From positions 24,913 to 88,912 of the forward strand of contig NZ_QEWW01000007.1 of NCBI RefSeq assembly GCF_003121895.1: a stretch of DNA of 64,000 nucleotides. Direction: 5' to 3'. The position numbers and the translations under genes are program-made. The notes beneath the pieces were generated by a model. It saw only the letters and a program-made list of their open reading frames with translations. It ran no database searches and was not told the DNA's origin. Source of the DNA: Ignatzschineria cameli. GTDB lineage: Bacteria > Pseudomonadota > Gammaproteobacteria > Cardiobacteriales > Wohlfahrtiimonadaceae. Every line of letters begins with the position of its first letter. Positions within the stretch are counted from its first letter, which is position 1. Shown here in pieces: positions 1 through 7,571 of this stretch.

Positions 1-90
1 AACGGCTAGTGAAATAGGGGTCAATAGTGCCGCTACAAAAAGAAAACGTTTGAGCTGATCGGTTAAGCGGTTCTGCATCATCTCTCCCAT
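1..90 (-). CDS. N-terminus of an exported or membrane protein, cut by window edge
   Basis: A reading frame opens on the minus strand at position 90 and runs off the left edge after 30 codons. The visible part has two positive residues (around residues 8 to 15) followed by a hydrophobic stretch FLFVAALLTPISLAV, which looks like a signal peptide or first membrane helix. Two further in-frame ATGs at 81 and 78 follow a GGGAGAG stretch, so the true start may be the one at 78. The gene is divergent from guaA. Too little is visible for a function. Confidence 0.5.
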   Translation of the reverse strand, partial: MGEMMQNRLTDQLKRFLFVAALLTPISLAV

Positions 91-241
91 AAATGAATTA
101 ATCTACAATCAATCGATCTACAAATTGTTAAAAGCCACCGCTATGGCAGAAATCCCTCGATAAATTGGGGTGTTGATAGACATTTTTGCTATACTTTACC
201 CCTTAATCAATCCCTAGAATTGCATCAAGGATACATATTTT

Positions 242-1486
242 ATGCCACAGCACTTAAATAATAGAATATTAATTGTACACGCAAATCAACAAGAAGCTCA
301 AAAAATTGCACGTCTTCTACGTGATGCTCAATTTTACTCAGAAATTGTTACCCTAAAAGATCTTGCCGAAGCCCTCAAAAATGGCCCAACAAAAGCGATC
401 TTAAGTGACCAAGTTACAGCGATCGAAGCGCTTTTAGAGCGTGAATCTTTCACAACACCTCTCTTTGCCTTAGCAGAGGATAGCTCAGCGGAAGCGGTGA
501 TCGACTTTATTAAGGGAACAGGGGCAGAAGCGGTCTGGAGCGTTGATGCATTTATTGAGCATCACACTAAAGCGATTCAAAATAGCGTACAAAATGATGA
601 GGTGATCTTAGGGCTCTCTGGTGGTGTGGATTCCTCTGTGGTGGCGGCACTGATCCATAAAGCGATCGGCCAACAGCTCACTTGCGTCTTTGTCGATACA
701 GGTCTTCTTCGTCTCAATGAAGGGGATAAAGTGATGCGAACCTTTGCAGACAATATGGGAATCCATATTATTCGTGTCGATGCTGAAGCTCGCTTTTTAG
801 AGGCGCTCAAAGGGGAGAATGATCCGGAGAAGAAGCGTAAAATTATTGGAGAACTCTTTGTTCGTATCTTTGAAGAGGAAGCGCGTAAGCTCCCTAATGC
901 GAAGTGGCTAGCACAGGGCACCATCTATCCTGATATTTTAGAATCGATCAATACTAAAGATGGCGTTGCTGTTAAATCCCACCATAATGTTGGTGGCTTG
1001 CCGGAAGATATGGATCTCAAATTATTAGAACCTATCAGCTCACTCTTTAAGCATGAAGTTCGTGAGTTAGGCGTTGCTTTAGGGCTTCCAAGAGAGATGG
1101 TCTATCGCCATCCTTTCCCCGGACCGGGCTTAGGTGTTCGTATTTTGGGGGAGATTAAAAAAGAGTATGCCGATATCCTTCGTCTTGCCGATGATATCTT
1201 TATTGAAGAGCTCATCAAAGCTGATCTTTACGACAAAGTATCACAAGCCTTTGCGGTATTTGTCCCGGTAAAATCGGTAGGTGTCTCTAATGATAAGCGA
1301 GTTTATGATTACGTTATTGCCCTACGCGCTATTGAGACCATTGACTTTATGACGGCACGCGCAGCGCATCTTCCTTGGGACTTCATTGAGCATGTCTCTA
1401 ATCGCATCATCTTAGAAGTCGATGGAGTTTCACGCGTCACTTATGATGTCTCTAACAAACCGCCTGCAACAATTGAGTGGGAATAA
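242..1486 (+). CDS. guaA: GMP synthase with decayed glutaminase domain
   Basis: Makes GMP from XMP, ATP and an amino donor in the last step of guanine nucleotide synthesis. The ATP-pyrophosphatase half is intact: PP-loop SGGVDSS at residues 126-132, then the dimerisation domain ending in PPATIEWE as in E. coli GuaA. The protein has 414 residues against about 525 for the family. The loss is in the N-terminal class I glutamine amidotransferase domain. Residues 8-80 still align with the start of that domain, but the nucleophile elbow GVCYG reads as ALAED, so catalytic Cys is Ala78. About 110 residues carrying the catalytic His and Glu are absent, and the frame rejoins at the linker before the PP-loop. 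The frame is open throughout, so this is not a simple frameshift. It should depend on free ammonia or a separate glutaminase. SD AAGGA precedes the ATG. Confidence 0.93.
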   Translation: MPQHLNNRILIVHANQQEAQKIARLLRDAQFYSEIVTLKDLAEALKNGPTKAILSDQVTAIEALLERESFTTPLFALAEDSSAEAVIDFIKGTGAEAVWSVDAFIEHHTKAIQNSVQNDEVILGLSGGVDSSVVAALIHKAIGQQLTCVFVDTGLLRLNEGDKVMRTFADNMGIHIIRVDAEARFLEALKGENDPEKKRKIIGELFVRIFEEEARKLPNAKWLAQGTIYPDILESINTKDGVAVKSHHNVGGLPEDMDLKLLEPISSLFKHEVRELGVALGLPREMVYRHPFPGPGLGVRILGEIKKEYADILRLADDIFIEELIKADLYDKVSQAFAVFVPVKSVGVSNDKRVYDYVIALRAIETIDFMTARAAHLPWDFIEHVSNRIILEVDGVSRVTYDVSNKPPATIEWE

Positions 1487-1617
1487 TAGAAGAGATAAAA
1501 GAGCTTTCGAAGAGATATTAAAGATCGAGAAGATATAAAATTTTCGATATCTATCCCTTGATCAGCAAGTCAAGGGGCCTAGATCCAATTGAATCACTTC
1601 GAATCTTTCTATAGAGT

Positions 1618-1650
1618 GCCCAACATCATTCGTGTGTTGGGCCTTTTTTA
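1618..1650 (+). terminator. Intrinsic terminator after guaA
   Basis: An 8-bp stem GCCCAACA/TGTTGGGC (1618-1625 with 1635-1642) is followed by a run of Ts. It lies 130 bases past the guaA stop codon. Confidence 0.8.
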
Positions 1651-1682
1651 TCACTCCTCTTCTTTCAAGATACAATAAAAAA

Positions 1683-1708
1683 ATCCTTAACCAATAATGG
1701 TTAAGGAT
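1683..1708 (-). terminator. Intrinsic terminator for the CMD-family gene
   Basis: A perfect 11-bp stem ATCCTTAACCA/TGGTTAAGGAT with a four-base loop. The A-run just left of it gives the U-tract on the minus strand. It sits about 190 bases beyond the stop of the minus-strand gene at 1900. Confidence 0.7.
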
Positions 1709-1899
1709 CTTCATAAACCTCTATTGAAGGATCTATAATCTCTATTAGAACTCATCTTCAAGAGCGCATTTAGGGGATAACTCTCTTTCTAATAAGACTC
1801 AAATTTTAATCAATAGCATCCTATATCAACACCTTTTAACGATATTTCGATAATGGTCAAGATTCAATAGAGCTAATTTACTATCGTTATCCATAGAGA

Positions 1900-2439
1900 T
1901 TAAACTAATGGCACTTCTGGAAAGTCGAGTTTTGGATCAACAATATTATTGAGCCAATTTGTAAAGCTATTGAGTGCCGTAAAGAGTGTCAATTGCACAA
2001 TATCAGCTTCAGTAAAACCTGCTGCTTTTGCGCGCTCTACTAAGGCATCATCTAAATTCCCTCTATTTTTGAGAACCCCTAACGCAATATCGATAATTAA
2101 CTGCTCACGAGCATCTGCCGCACGACCATGTTGCGCTTCGAGACACTCCTCTTCACTCATACCCGCCATTCTCTTTGCGGTAAAAGTATGAGCGCTAACG
2201 CAGTAGTGACAACCATTGTAATTAGCGACTGCTAATGCTAATAACTCTTGATCTCTTTTTGAGAATTTAGAGTTTTCCAATTTTGCTTGTAACGCTAAAA
2301 ACGCATCTAAGCTCATTCCATCAATTCCTAACGCACCAAAGAAGTTAGGTAACATGCCAAACTTTCCTTTCAATTGCGTTAAAATCGGCTTTGCAATCTC
2401 ATCTGCTGTCTCAGGCGTAACTAATGTAAATTGTGTCAT
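1900..2439 (-). CDS. Carboxymuconolactone decarboxylase/AhpD-family peroxidase-like protein
   Basis: 179 residues. The middle holds the AhpD-type redox motif CHYCVSAH (CxxCxxxH), preceded by a conserved ELLALAVANYNGCHYC stretch. In this family the two cysteines and the histidine support alkylhydroperoxidase activity in an all-helical fold, so a role in peroxide defence is likely; the substrate is not known. A clear AGGAG precedes the ATG. It is a single-gene unit with its own terminator. Specific family: uncharacterised peroxidase-related enzymes rather than true AhpD, judged from length. Confidence 0.8.
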   Translation of the reverse strand: MTQFTLVTPETADEIAKPILTQLKGKFGMLPNFFGALGIDGMSLDAFLALQAKLENSKFSKRDQELLALAVANYNGCHYCVSAHTFTAKRMAGMSEEECLEAQHGRAADAREQLIIDIALGVLKNRGNLDDALVERAKAAGFTEADIVQLTLFTALNSFTNWLNNIVDPKLDFPEVPLV

Positions 2440-2523
2440 TTCTTAATGGCTCCTAATCTTCAATTCCTAGAGTAATCTCTATCTCATTTATCTTGTTCGT
2501 CTTGTTTCTTAGCCTCTATCGAT

Positions 2524-2588
2524 CTAGATTCAATTTCTAGATTTAGTTTCTAGACTCAATTTGAGCGATTTCAGTATTGAGCGCTCAA
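2524..2588. promoter_or_regulatory. Tandem 13-mers and palindrome, candidate operator
   Basis: Three tandem 13-base copies start CTAGA at 2524, 2537 and 2550 (consensus CTAGATTCAATTT). They are followed by a perfect 12-base palindrome TTGAGCGCTCAA at 2577-2588 and two copies of TTGATTAAAA. This lies in the 461-base gap between the divergent CMD-family gene and adk, so it could control either. No known operator was recognised. Confidence 0.35.
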
Positions 2589-2900
2589 GTTGATTAAAAC
2601 TTGATTAAAATGTGTGGCAGAAACAATTCATTTAAAAAAACTTATTAATGAACCTTCTATATACTAACTTACATTATATAATTTTACAATTTGTTGCCGA
2701 CATTTGCCCATATTTTGCTACTATTTTGATCCCTTAAATAGGATCAGCCAGAAGCCTTTATCTCTTTATCCCCCTTTTGTCTAATTTATAAGCTAAAATA
2801 GCAGTTCATAATTGAGCGCACTCTGCTTAGCGTGTATTATGAAGAGATTATTAGGCAATCTGTACTGAACAGATTTTATAATTTAAGGAGAGAGTTATCT

Positions 2901-3452
2901 ATGCGTATTGTCCTGCTTGGCGCACCTGGGTCTGGAAAAGGCACTCAGGCTGAAAATATTGTTAAAAAATTTGGAATTACCCACCTCTCTACAGGGGATA
3001 TGCTTCGTGCGGAAGTAAGTGAAGGAACGCCGTTAGGTCTCGAAGCGAAAAAAATTATGGATGAGGGTAAACTTGTCTCTGATGAGATCGTGCTTGGCAT
3101 GGTTAAAAATCATATCCTTAAAGCAGAGAATGGCTTTCTTTTAGATGGCTTTCCTCGCAACATCAATCAGGCAGAGCAACTTGATAAACTTCTCGATGAG
3201 ATCAATATGCCGATCGATAAGGTGATCTACTTTGATGTTCCTTTTGAAGTGATCAAAGAGCGTCTTAAAGCACGTGGTCGTTCTGATGATACCGAAGAGA
3301 CGATTCTTAAACGCCGCAAAGTCTTTGAAGAGGAGACTTTCCCATTAGTCGACTACTTTATCCTTCAAGGCAAGCTTAAAACCATCAATGGTTATGGTGA
3401 TGTTAATGAGATCTCTCAAGAGATCTTTAAAGTGCTTGATCCATCACTCTAA
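2901..3452 (+). CDS. adk: Adenylate kinase, short form without LID domain
   Basis: Interconverts ATP + AMP and 2 ADP in the cytoplasm. The start at 2901 is chosen because MRIVLLGAPGSGKGTQ begins there, preceded by AAGGAGAG; an ATG 69 bases upstream in frame would add 23 unlikely residues. The P-loop GAPGSGKGT is at residues 7-15, the NMP-binding STGDMLRAEV near residue 30, and DGFPRN near residue 84. The protein has 183 residues against 214 in E. coli. The difference is the LID: ARGRSDDTEET follows the P-site directly, with no zinc-type or long LID insertion. This is the short bacterial/cytosolic type, also known from some other proteobacteria. Confidence 0.93.
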   Translation: MRIVLLGAPGSGKGTQAENIVKKFGITHLSTGDMLRAEVSEGTPLGLEAKKIMDEGKLVSDEIVLGMVKNHILKAENGFLLDGFPRNINQAEQLDKLLDEINMPIDKVIYFDVPFEVIKERLKARGRSDDTEETILKRRKVFEEETFPLVDYFILQGKLKTINGYGDVNEISQEIFKVLDPSL

Positions 3453-3549
3453 GCGTCATATCTCTATCTCTTTACTATGCATAAGAGACTGACTTAGCGC
3501 GGTAATCCCCTCAGTCAGCTCTTAATAGAAGGGAATAAGATTGTAATAA

Positions 3550-3577
3550 GGCTACAAGCATCGCTTCGTAGCCTTTT
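3550..3577 (+). terminator. Probable terminator after adk
   Basis: GGCTAC-AAGC pairs with GCTT-c-GTAGCC (one bulged base) and is followed by TTTTATAT. It ends 20 bases before the next start codon, so read-through or leader control of the downstream gene is possible. Confidence 0.55.
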
Positions 3578-3596
3578 ATATCTCTCAAGGTTACAT

Positions 3597-4316
3597 ATGA
3601 AACGAAATATCTACTGGATCTTAGCGACGGTTCTCTTTATCGCCGTCTTCGCCTACTTCGCTGTCCCACTCTTTAAACCCCCTAAGCAGGGAAATATTGA
3701 GACAGATCCCTTCTGGGTCGTGGAGACATCACCACAAAATCCCGATTATCTGAAGGTCTTTGAGATTACCTTAAATGAATCGTCTCTTCAGGATCTGATC
3801 TACATCTTAGGCAATCGTCTCAGCCTCTCGCTCTTTGTTGAAGGAGATCAGAAGAGCCTTGAAGGTTATATTCGTGAAACCCATATCGGAGGGTTGACTG
3901 CCCGCATCCCCTTTACGCTGCAATTAGATGAAGCGGAGATTGAATCTCTAATGCCCTTTTTAACCCGAAGTAAAATGTCCACCTCAAAACGGCAGATCTA
4001 TGAGATTCCGGAAGAGTATCATGGTCGATTCCAGCAGAATAAAATTGAGAATATCGCTTTTATCCCTATGGCGGTCAACCTCGATGAAACAGTTATTCTT
4101 GGCCGCTTTGGCGATCAACCTATTAAATTACAAGAGGCTAATAATGGTCCTTTCCACTATCTCTATCCTGAGAAAGGGGTTGATATCTCATTAGATGCAA
4201 AAGGGGAGTATCGAGCCATTGTGCAATATATTACACCGGCAGAGTTTGAGGAGAAGATTATGCAACCCCTCATTGAAAATGGCGCAGAAGAGCGCCCACT
4301 CTTAGGTGAGGAGTAG
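3597..4316 (+). CDS. Membrane-anchored protein of unknown function
   Basis: 239 residues. One N-terminal helix (about residues 5-25, IYWILATVLFIAVFAYFAVP) is followed by a proline-rich hinge and a soluble part without cysteines, as expected for a signal-anchored protein with a periplasmic domain. I recognise no family. The soluble part is acidic and lacks obvious repeats or catalytic motifs. It is followed by its own terminator and is not clearly in an operon with adk, from which a hairpin separates it. Confidence 0.7.
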   Translation: MKRNIYWILATVLFIAVFAYFAVPLFKPPKQGNIETDPFWVVETSPQNPDYLKVFEITLNESSLQDLIYILGNRLSLSLFVEGDQKSLEGYIRETHIGGLTARIPFTLQLDEAEIESLMPFLTRSKMSTSKRQIYEIPEEYHGRFQQNKIENIAFIPMAVNLDETVILGRFGDQPIKLQEANNGPFHYLYPEKGVDISLDAKGEYRAIVQYITPAEFEEKIMQPLIENGAEERPLLGEE

Positions 4317-4367
4317 ATCGAAAAGAATAGAGAATGGAGATTAGAAAATAAAACGTACAAAAAGAAA

Positions 4368-4397
4368 GGGGTTCAATATTGATTGAGCCCCTTTTTT
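4368..4397 (+). terminator. Intrinsic terminator
   Basis: GGGGTTCAAT pairs with ATTGAGCCCC (one G-U) and is followed by six Ts. It lies 52 bases after the stop of the unknown anchored protein. Confidence 0.85.
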
Positions 4398-4492
4398 GGG
4401 TCTAACTCATCCTATAACTGTGATAGAGCCGTTAATCACTCTAATAGAAACTGATTCGTAGAATCTGATGTATAAAATCTGACACAATTGAT

Positions 4493-5005
4493 CTACTTCG
4501 ATTGATAATGATTTAATGAAGGAAGATAGTACTCAATCAGCGAGAGCGATTCTGCCTCTTTAAAGAAGAGAGAGCGCCGAGCAATAATCAGTTCATCCAC
4601 CTCTAACCCCTCTTGAGCAAAATCGGGCAGTAAAAAAGCAGGAATCAGCGCATACTCGAAAGAGGTTCGCTCTATCATATTCTCACCATTGAAAAGACGT
4701 CGTCCAAGAGATTGTGTTCCGCAGTTGAGATAGGTTTGCCAAAATTGGGAATGCTCATCACAGAGGCTTTCAGCGGCAATTACCGCCCGTCCCTCTAACC
4801 TTAATTTCACCCGGCGACTAAAGAGCGCACGATTATCAACCATCAACGGACCTAGGTAGAGTAGATCCACATCAAATGCTGGATTGAGCCCTTCTAACCC
4901 TTGCGTTAAGGATTGAATCGTTAAAAGAGGGAGATAGAGCTCAAGATCAAAACCAGCTTCCATAAGGAGCGATTTAAGAGCCGATTGCGGATGCCACTTA
5001 CCCAT
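4493..5005 (-). CDS. ubiC: Chorismate pyruvate-lyase-like protein
   Basis: 170 residues, close to the 165 of E. coli UbiC, which removes pyruvate from chorismate to give 4-hydroxybenzoate for ubiquinone. Similarity is low but collinear: a GRAVIAAESL segment aligns with the GRTVVPVSTL region around the active-site arginine, LGRRLF aligns with LGRYLF, and ARRSLFF...IEYYLPSL aligns with GRRSRL...TELFLPASP, keeping the catalytic Glu. No ubiA is adjacent, whereas E. coli has ubiCA. The ATG has only a weak SD. Assignment rests on these motifs and length. Confidence 0.72.
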   Translation of the reverse strand: MGKWHPQSALKSLLMEAGFDLELYLPLLTIQSLTQGLEGLNPAFDVDLLYLGPLMVDNRALFSRRVKLRLEGRAVIAAESLCDEHSQFWQTYLNCGTQSLGRRLFNGENMIERTSFEYALIPAFLLPDFAQEGLEVDELIIARRSLFFKEAESLSLIEYYLPSLNHYQSK

Positions 5006-5015
5006 TCAAAATTCC

Positions 5016-5045
5016 TTCAAAATGTCTTCAAAATGTCTTCAAAAT
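5016..5045. repeat. Short tandem repeat upstream of ubiC
   Basis: TTCAAAATGTC is repeated 2.7 times, immediately 5' of the ubiC-like start. It may alter spacing of its upstream region; no function is evident. Confidence 0.5.
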
Positions 5046-5130
5046 ATATTTAATTTTTTTAGAACATCTTTAAAACTCTAGATGATGCTAGATGATCTCG
5101 AATAACCTAAAAGATCCTTAGAGAAAATCC

Positions 5131-5880
5131 TTAGAGAACCTTTGTAATCTTATTGATAATATAACCAGCTGCCATGATTCCCATCGTTGCTGTGACCGTC
5201 ATAATAGAGCCATATCCTTGGCAATTAAGCCCACCACTTGCACTCTTCTTCGCCTGACTATTCTCACGACTAAAAACAATCGGCACCCCAGCTCGTTTCG
5301 TGTGATCAGGAAAATGATACTCCTTTCGCAAAATTGATTTGAGACGGGCACAGAGCGGATCATGAAATGTCGCATTAAGATCATCAATTAAGAGAGCATC
5401 AGCACGACGCTTTCCGCCGGCAGCCCCCGTTGAAATAATCTTATAACGATTGCGTTTTGCATAGGCAATCAGCGCAGCTTTCACTCTAACCTCATCAATT
5501 GCATCTAAAATCCAGGCATTTTTTCGATCAAGTTGCAGATATTGCGCAAGATTCTCTTCAGTTAAGAAATCTTCAATCACCTCTACCTCACACGCTTGAT
5601 TGATCTCAGCAATACGGCGCGCCATCTCAGCGACCTTTGAGGCCCCAATCGTTGAACTTAATGCATGAATCTGCCGGTTGATATTACTCTCTGCAATATT
5701 ATCAAGATCGATTAAAGTTAACTTTCCAACGCCACTTCGAGCTAAAGCTTCGGCAGCCCAAGAACCTACTCCACCAATCCCGACAACCACGACATGACTG
5801 TCGGCAAGACGCTTTAATCCCTCCGCCTCATAGAGCCGTTCTAAAGTTGAAAATCGACGCTGATAATCTTGCTCAAACAT
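5131..5880 (-). CDS. tcdA: tRNA threonylcarbamoyladenosine dehydratase
   Basis: An E1-like ThiF/MoeB/HesA-fold enzyme that cyclises t6A37 to ct6A37 in tRNAs using ATP. The nucleotide motif GIGGVGSWAAEALARSGVG is at about residues 34-52, followed by TLIDLDNIAESNINRQIHAL, the usual adenylation-loop sequence of TcdA/CsdL. A hydrophobic C-terminal stretch (about residues 228-243) is also typical. Length 249 residues (E. coli 268). An AGGA precedes the ATG. The CsdA/CsdE partners are not in the window, although a SufE-like protein is at 51.6 kb. Confidence 0.9.
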   Translation of the reverse strand: MFEQDYQRRFSTLERLYEAEGLKRLADSHVVVVGIGGVGSWAAEALARSGVGKLTLIDLDNIAESNINRQIHALSSTIGASKVAEMARRIAEINQACEVEVIEDFLTEENLAQYLQLDRKNAWILDAIDEVRVKAALIAYAKRNRYKIISTGAAGGKRRADALLIDDLNATFHDPLCARLKSILRKEYHFPDHTKRAGVPIVFSRENSQAKKSASGGLNCQGYGSIMTVTATMGIMAAGYIINKITKVL

Positions 5881-5981
5881 AAAAATTCCTGCTATATCTG
5901 CTTGTAACGAAAAGCTAATGAATGCTCTATTCTACACAAAATAGAAAAGATCATCGCTTAAAAAGTGATGATAAAAAAAGA

Positions 5982-6004
5982 GGAGATATCGATATGATAT
6001 CTCC
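5982..6004 (-). terminator. Intrinsic terminator after sodB
   Basis: A perfect 9-bp stem GGAGATATC/GATATCTCC with a five-base loop. On the minus strand it is followed by a T-run and lies 35 bases past the sodB stop. Confidence 0.85.
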
Positions 6005-6038
6005 ACTTCTCAAATAGTGTAAATGATCGAAATTGCGA

Positions 6039-6617
6039 TTAACCTAAACGCTCGTTCACTTTGTCCCAGTTCACTAATGCCCAGAAGTTTTCTAAGTAGT
6101 TAGGACGGCTGTTACGGTAGTCGATATAGTATGCATGCTCCCAAACGTCACATGTTAAAAGTGGTGTTTGACCTTCTGTTAAAGGGGTTGCTGCATTTGA
6201 AGTAGAAACTAATTCAATTGAACCATCTTTGTTTTTCACAAGCCAAGCCCAACCTGAACCAAATGTTCCGACCGCACATTTATCAAAAGCTTTTTGGAAC
6301 TCTTCGAAAGAACCCCACTTCTTGTTGATCTCTTCTGCAATTTTACCTGTTGCAGCGCCACCACCTTGTGGTTTTAAAGATTCCCAATAGAAAGTATGGT
6401 TCCATACTTGTGCCGCGTTATTGAAGATAGGACCTGATGATTTTAAGATGATCTCTTCTAAAGATGCATTCTCAAACTCTGTTCCTTCAATCAATGTGTT
6501 TAAAGTATTCACGTAAGTTTGGTGATGCTTACCATAGTGATACTCTAATGTCTCTTTAGAGATATGGGGTGCAAGTGCATCTAATGCATAAGGTAACTTA
6601 GGTAATTCAAATGCCAT
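6039..6617 (-). CDS. sodB: Superoxide dismutase [Fe]
   Basis: Converts superoxide to O2 and H2O2 in the cytoplasm. 192 residues. Metal ligands are in the usual places: His in [13 protein letters not shown] (near residue 27), His in NHTFYW (near 74), and Asp/His in [11 protein letters not shown] (near 157-161). The segment [14 protein letters not shown], with Gln in the N-terminal half, is characteristic of iron rather than manganese enzymes. A strong AAGGAG precedes the ATG. It is monocistronic with its own terminator. Confidence 0.95.
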   Translation of the reverse strand: MAFELPKLPYALDALAPHISKETLEYHYGKHHQTYVNTLNTLIEGTEFENASLEEIILKSSGPIFNNAAQVWNHTFYWESLKPQGGGAATGKIAEEINKKWGSFEEFQKAFDKCAVGTFGSGWAWLVKNKDGSIELVSTSNAATPLTEGQTPLLTCDVWEHAYYIDYRNSRPNYLENFWALVNWDKVNERLG

Positions 6618-6780
6618 TTCTTATTCTCCTTTCTTTCATTTTAATCTGATATTGACTCTCTTCATCACTACTCACTGAAAGCTATCGCCACCGAAGAGAG
6701 GTTCAATACCCCTTTACATAATAACAGGATTAGAGCCTTTCCGCTTATCTCAAACACCTTAAGCGATAGTTGCTGTAAAA

Positions 6781-6809
6781 AAGCCCAAAAGCAGTGGGCC
6801 TTTGGGCTT
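6781..6809 (-). terminator. Terminator at the end of the rpoBC-nusB unit
   Basis: AAGCCCAAA pairs with TTTGGGCTT around an 11-base loop; the minus-strand tail is TTTTTT. It is the first intrinsic terminator downstream of nusB, about 230 bases past the stop. The stretch between nusB and sodB (6618-7039) holds nothing else I can support. Confidence 0.75.
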
Positions 6810-7039
6810 CAATCTAATCTTAGAGAGCTAAACTATTAAGCCTCATTAGATCGACCGATGGAAGATTTTAATATTTTAATATCAATCTCCCCTCTCTGCT
6901 CTGATCGATAGGCACCCATTGATCAACCCAATCTTCAACGACGAATCGAAAAGATTAATTGATAAAAGTTGCTGTAGATCAATTTTATGCCTTTTCACCT
7001 GTTAACTCAAGTGCAAGCATGAAGTATAGCGGGTCGAAA

Positions 7040-7486
7040 CTACTTCTCACCATTTCGTAAGGGGACTGTTTTAGCAATTTTATCTAAAATCCCATTTACG
7101 TAACGATGACTTCCTTCAGCACCAAACTGTTTAGCAAGTTCAACTGCCTCATTGATCACTGATTTATATGGAATATCGAGCTGATATTGCAACTCATAAG
7201 TTCCTAACCATAAGATCGCATGTTCAATCGGATCAACTTGTGAGACATCACGATCTAAAAATGGTGCAATCGTACTATCTAGTTCAGATCGCTTTTGAAC
7301 AATATTTTGTAATAGCTCATGGAAGTACTCACTATTAGCTTGAGCAAACTTCTCATTATCGGCAGCTAGATTTGCGCTGATCTCATTGAGAGAGCTCTGT
7401 GCAATCTGCCACTCATAGAGCGCCTGAATTAAAAAGAATCTTGCCGATTTTCTTGAAGCTATCAATTTACGCTTTGAAACAGACAC
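7040..7486 (-). CDS. nusB: Transcription antitermination factor NusB
   Basis: Binds boxA RNA with S10 (NusE) and promotes antitermination, mainly of rRNA operons. The start is a GTG at 7486, with GAGG eight bases upstream; this gives 148 residues (E. coli 139) beginning VSVSKRKL. An ATG further upstream at 7546 lacks an SD and overlaps a hairpin. The all-helical NusB pattern is clear: ARFFLIQALYEWQ at the start, DPIEHAILWLGTYEL in the middle, INEAVELAKQFGAEGSHRYVNGILDK at the end. Position directly behind rpoC is unusual; nusB normally sits with ribE/ribH or thiL. Confidence 0.9.
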   Translation of the reverse strand: MSVSKRKLIASRKSARFFLIQALYEWQIAQSSLNEISANLAADNEKFAQANSEYFHELLQNIVQKRSELDSTIAPFLDRDVSQVDPIEHAILWLGTYELQYQLDIPYKSVINEAVELAKQFGAEGSHRYVNGILDKIAKTVPLRNGEK

Positions 7487-7517
7487 GCGATATTTCCTCT
7501 TATATTGTGAATGAGAA

Positions 7518-7539
7518 AGCGCTCCCCTAAAGGAGCGCT
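7518..7539 (-). promoter_or_regulatory. Hairpin between rpoC and nusB
   Basis: AGCGCTCC/GGAGCGCT, a perfect 8-bp stem with a six-base loop, lies in the 85 bases between the rpoC stop and the nusB start. The minus-strand tail is TTCTCATT, too T-poor for a strong terminator. It may be a partial terminator or RNase site lowering nusB expression relative to rpoC. Confidence 0.5.
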
Positions 7540-7571
7540 CGATCAATAGTAGTTAATCAACAAGTTGACAA

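Noticed and set aside
242..1486. guaA as a pseudogene
   Set aside because: The frame is open from start to end and all synthetase-domain residues are kept; only the glutaminase half is lost.
7487..7546. nusB starting at the ATG at 7546
   Set aside because: It would translate a hairpin and lacks an SD; the GTG at 7486 has one and gives the expected length.
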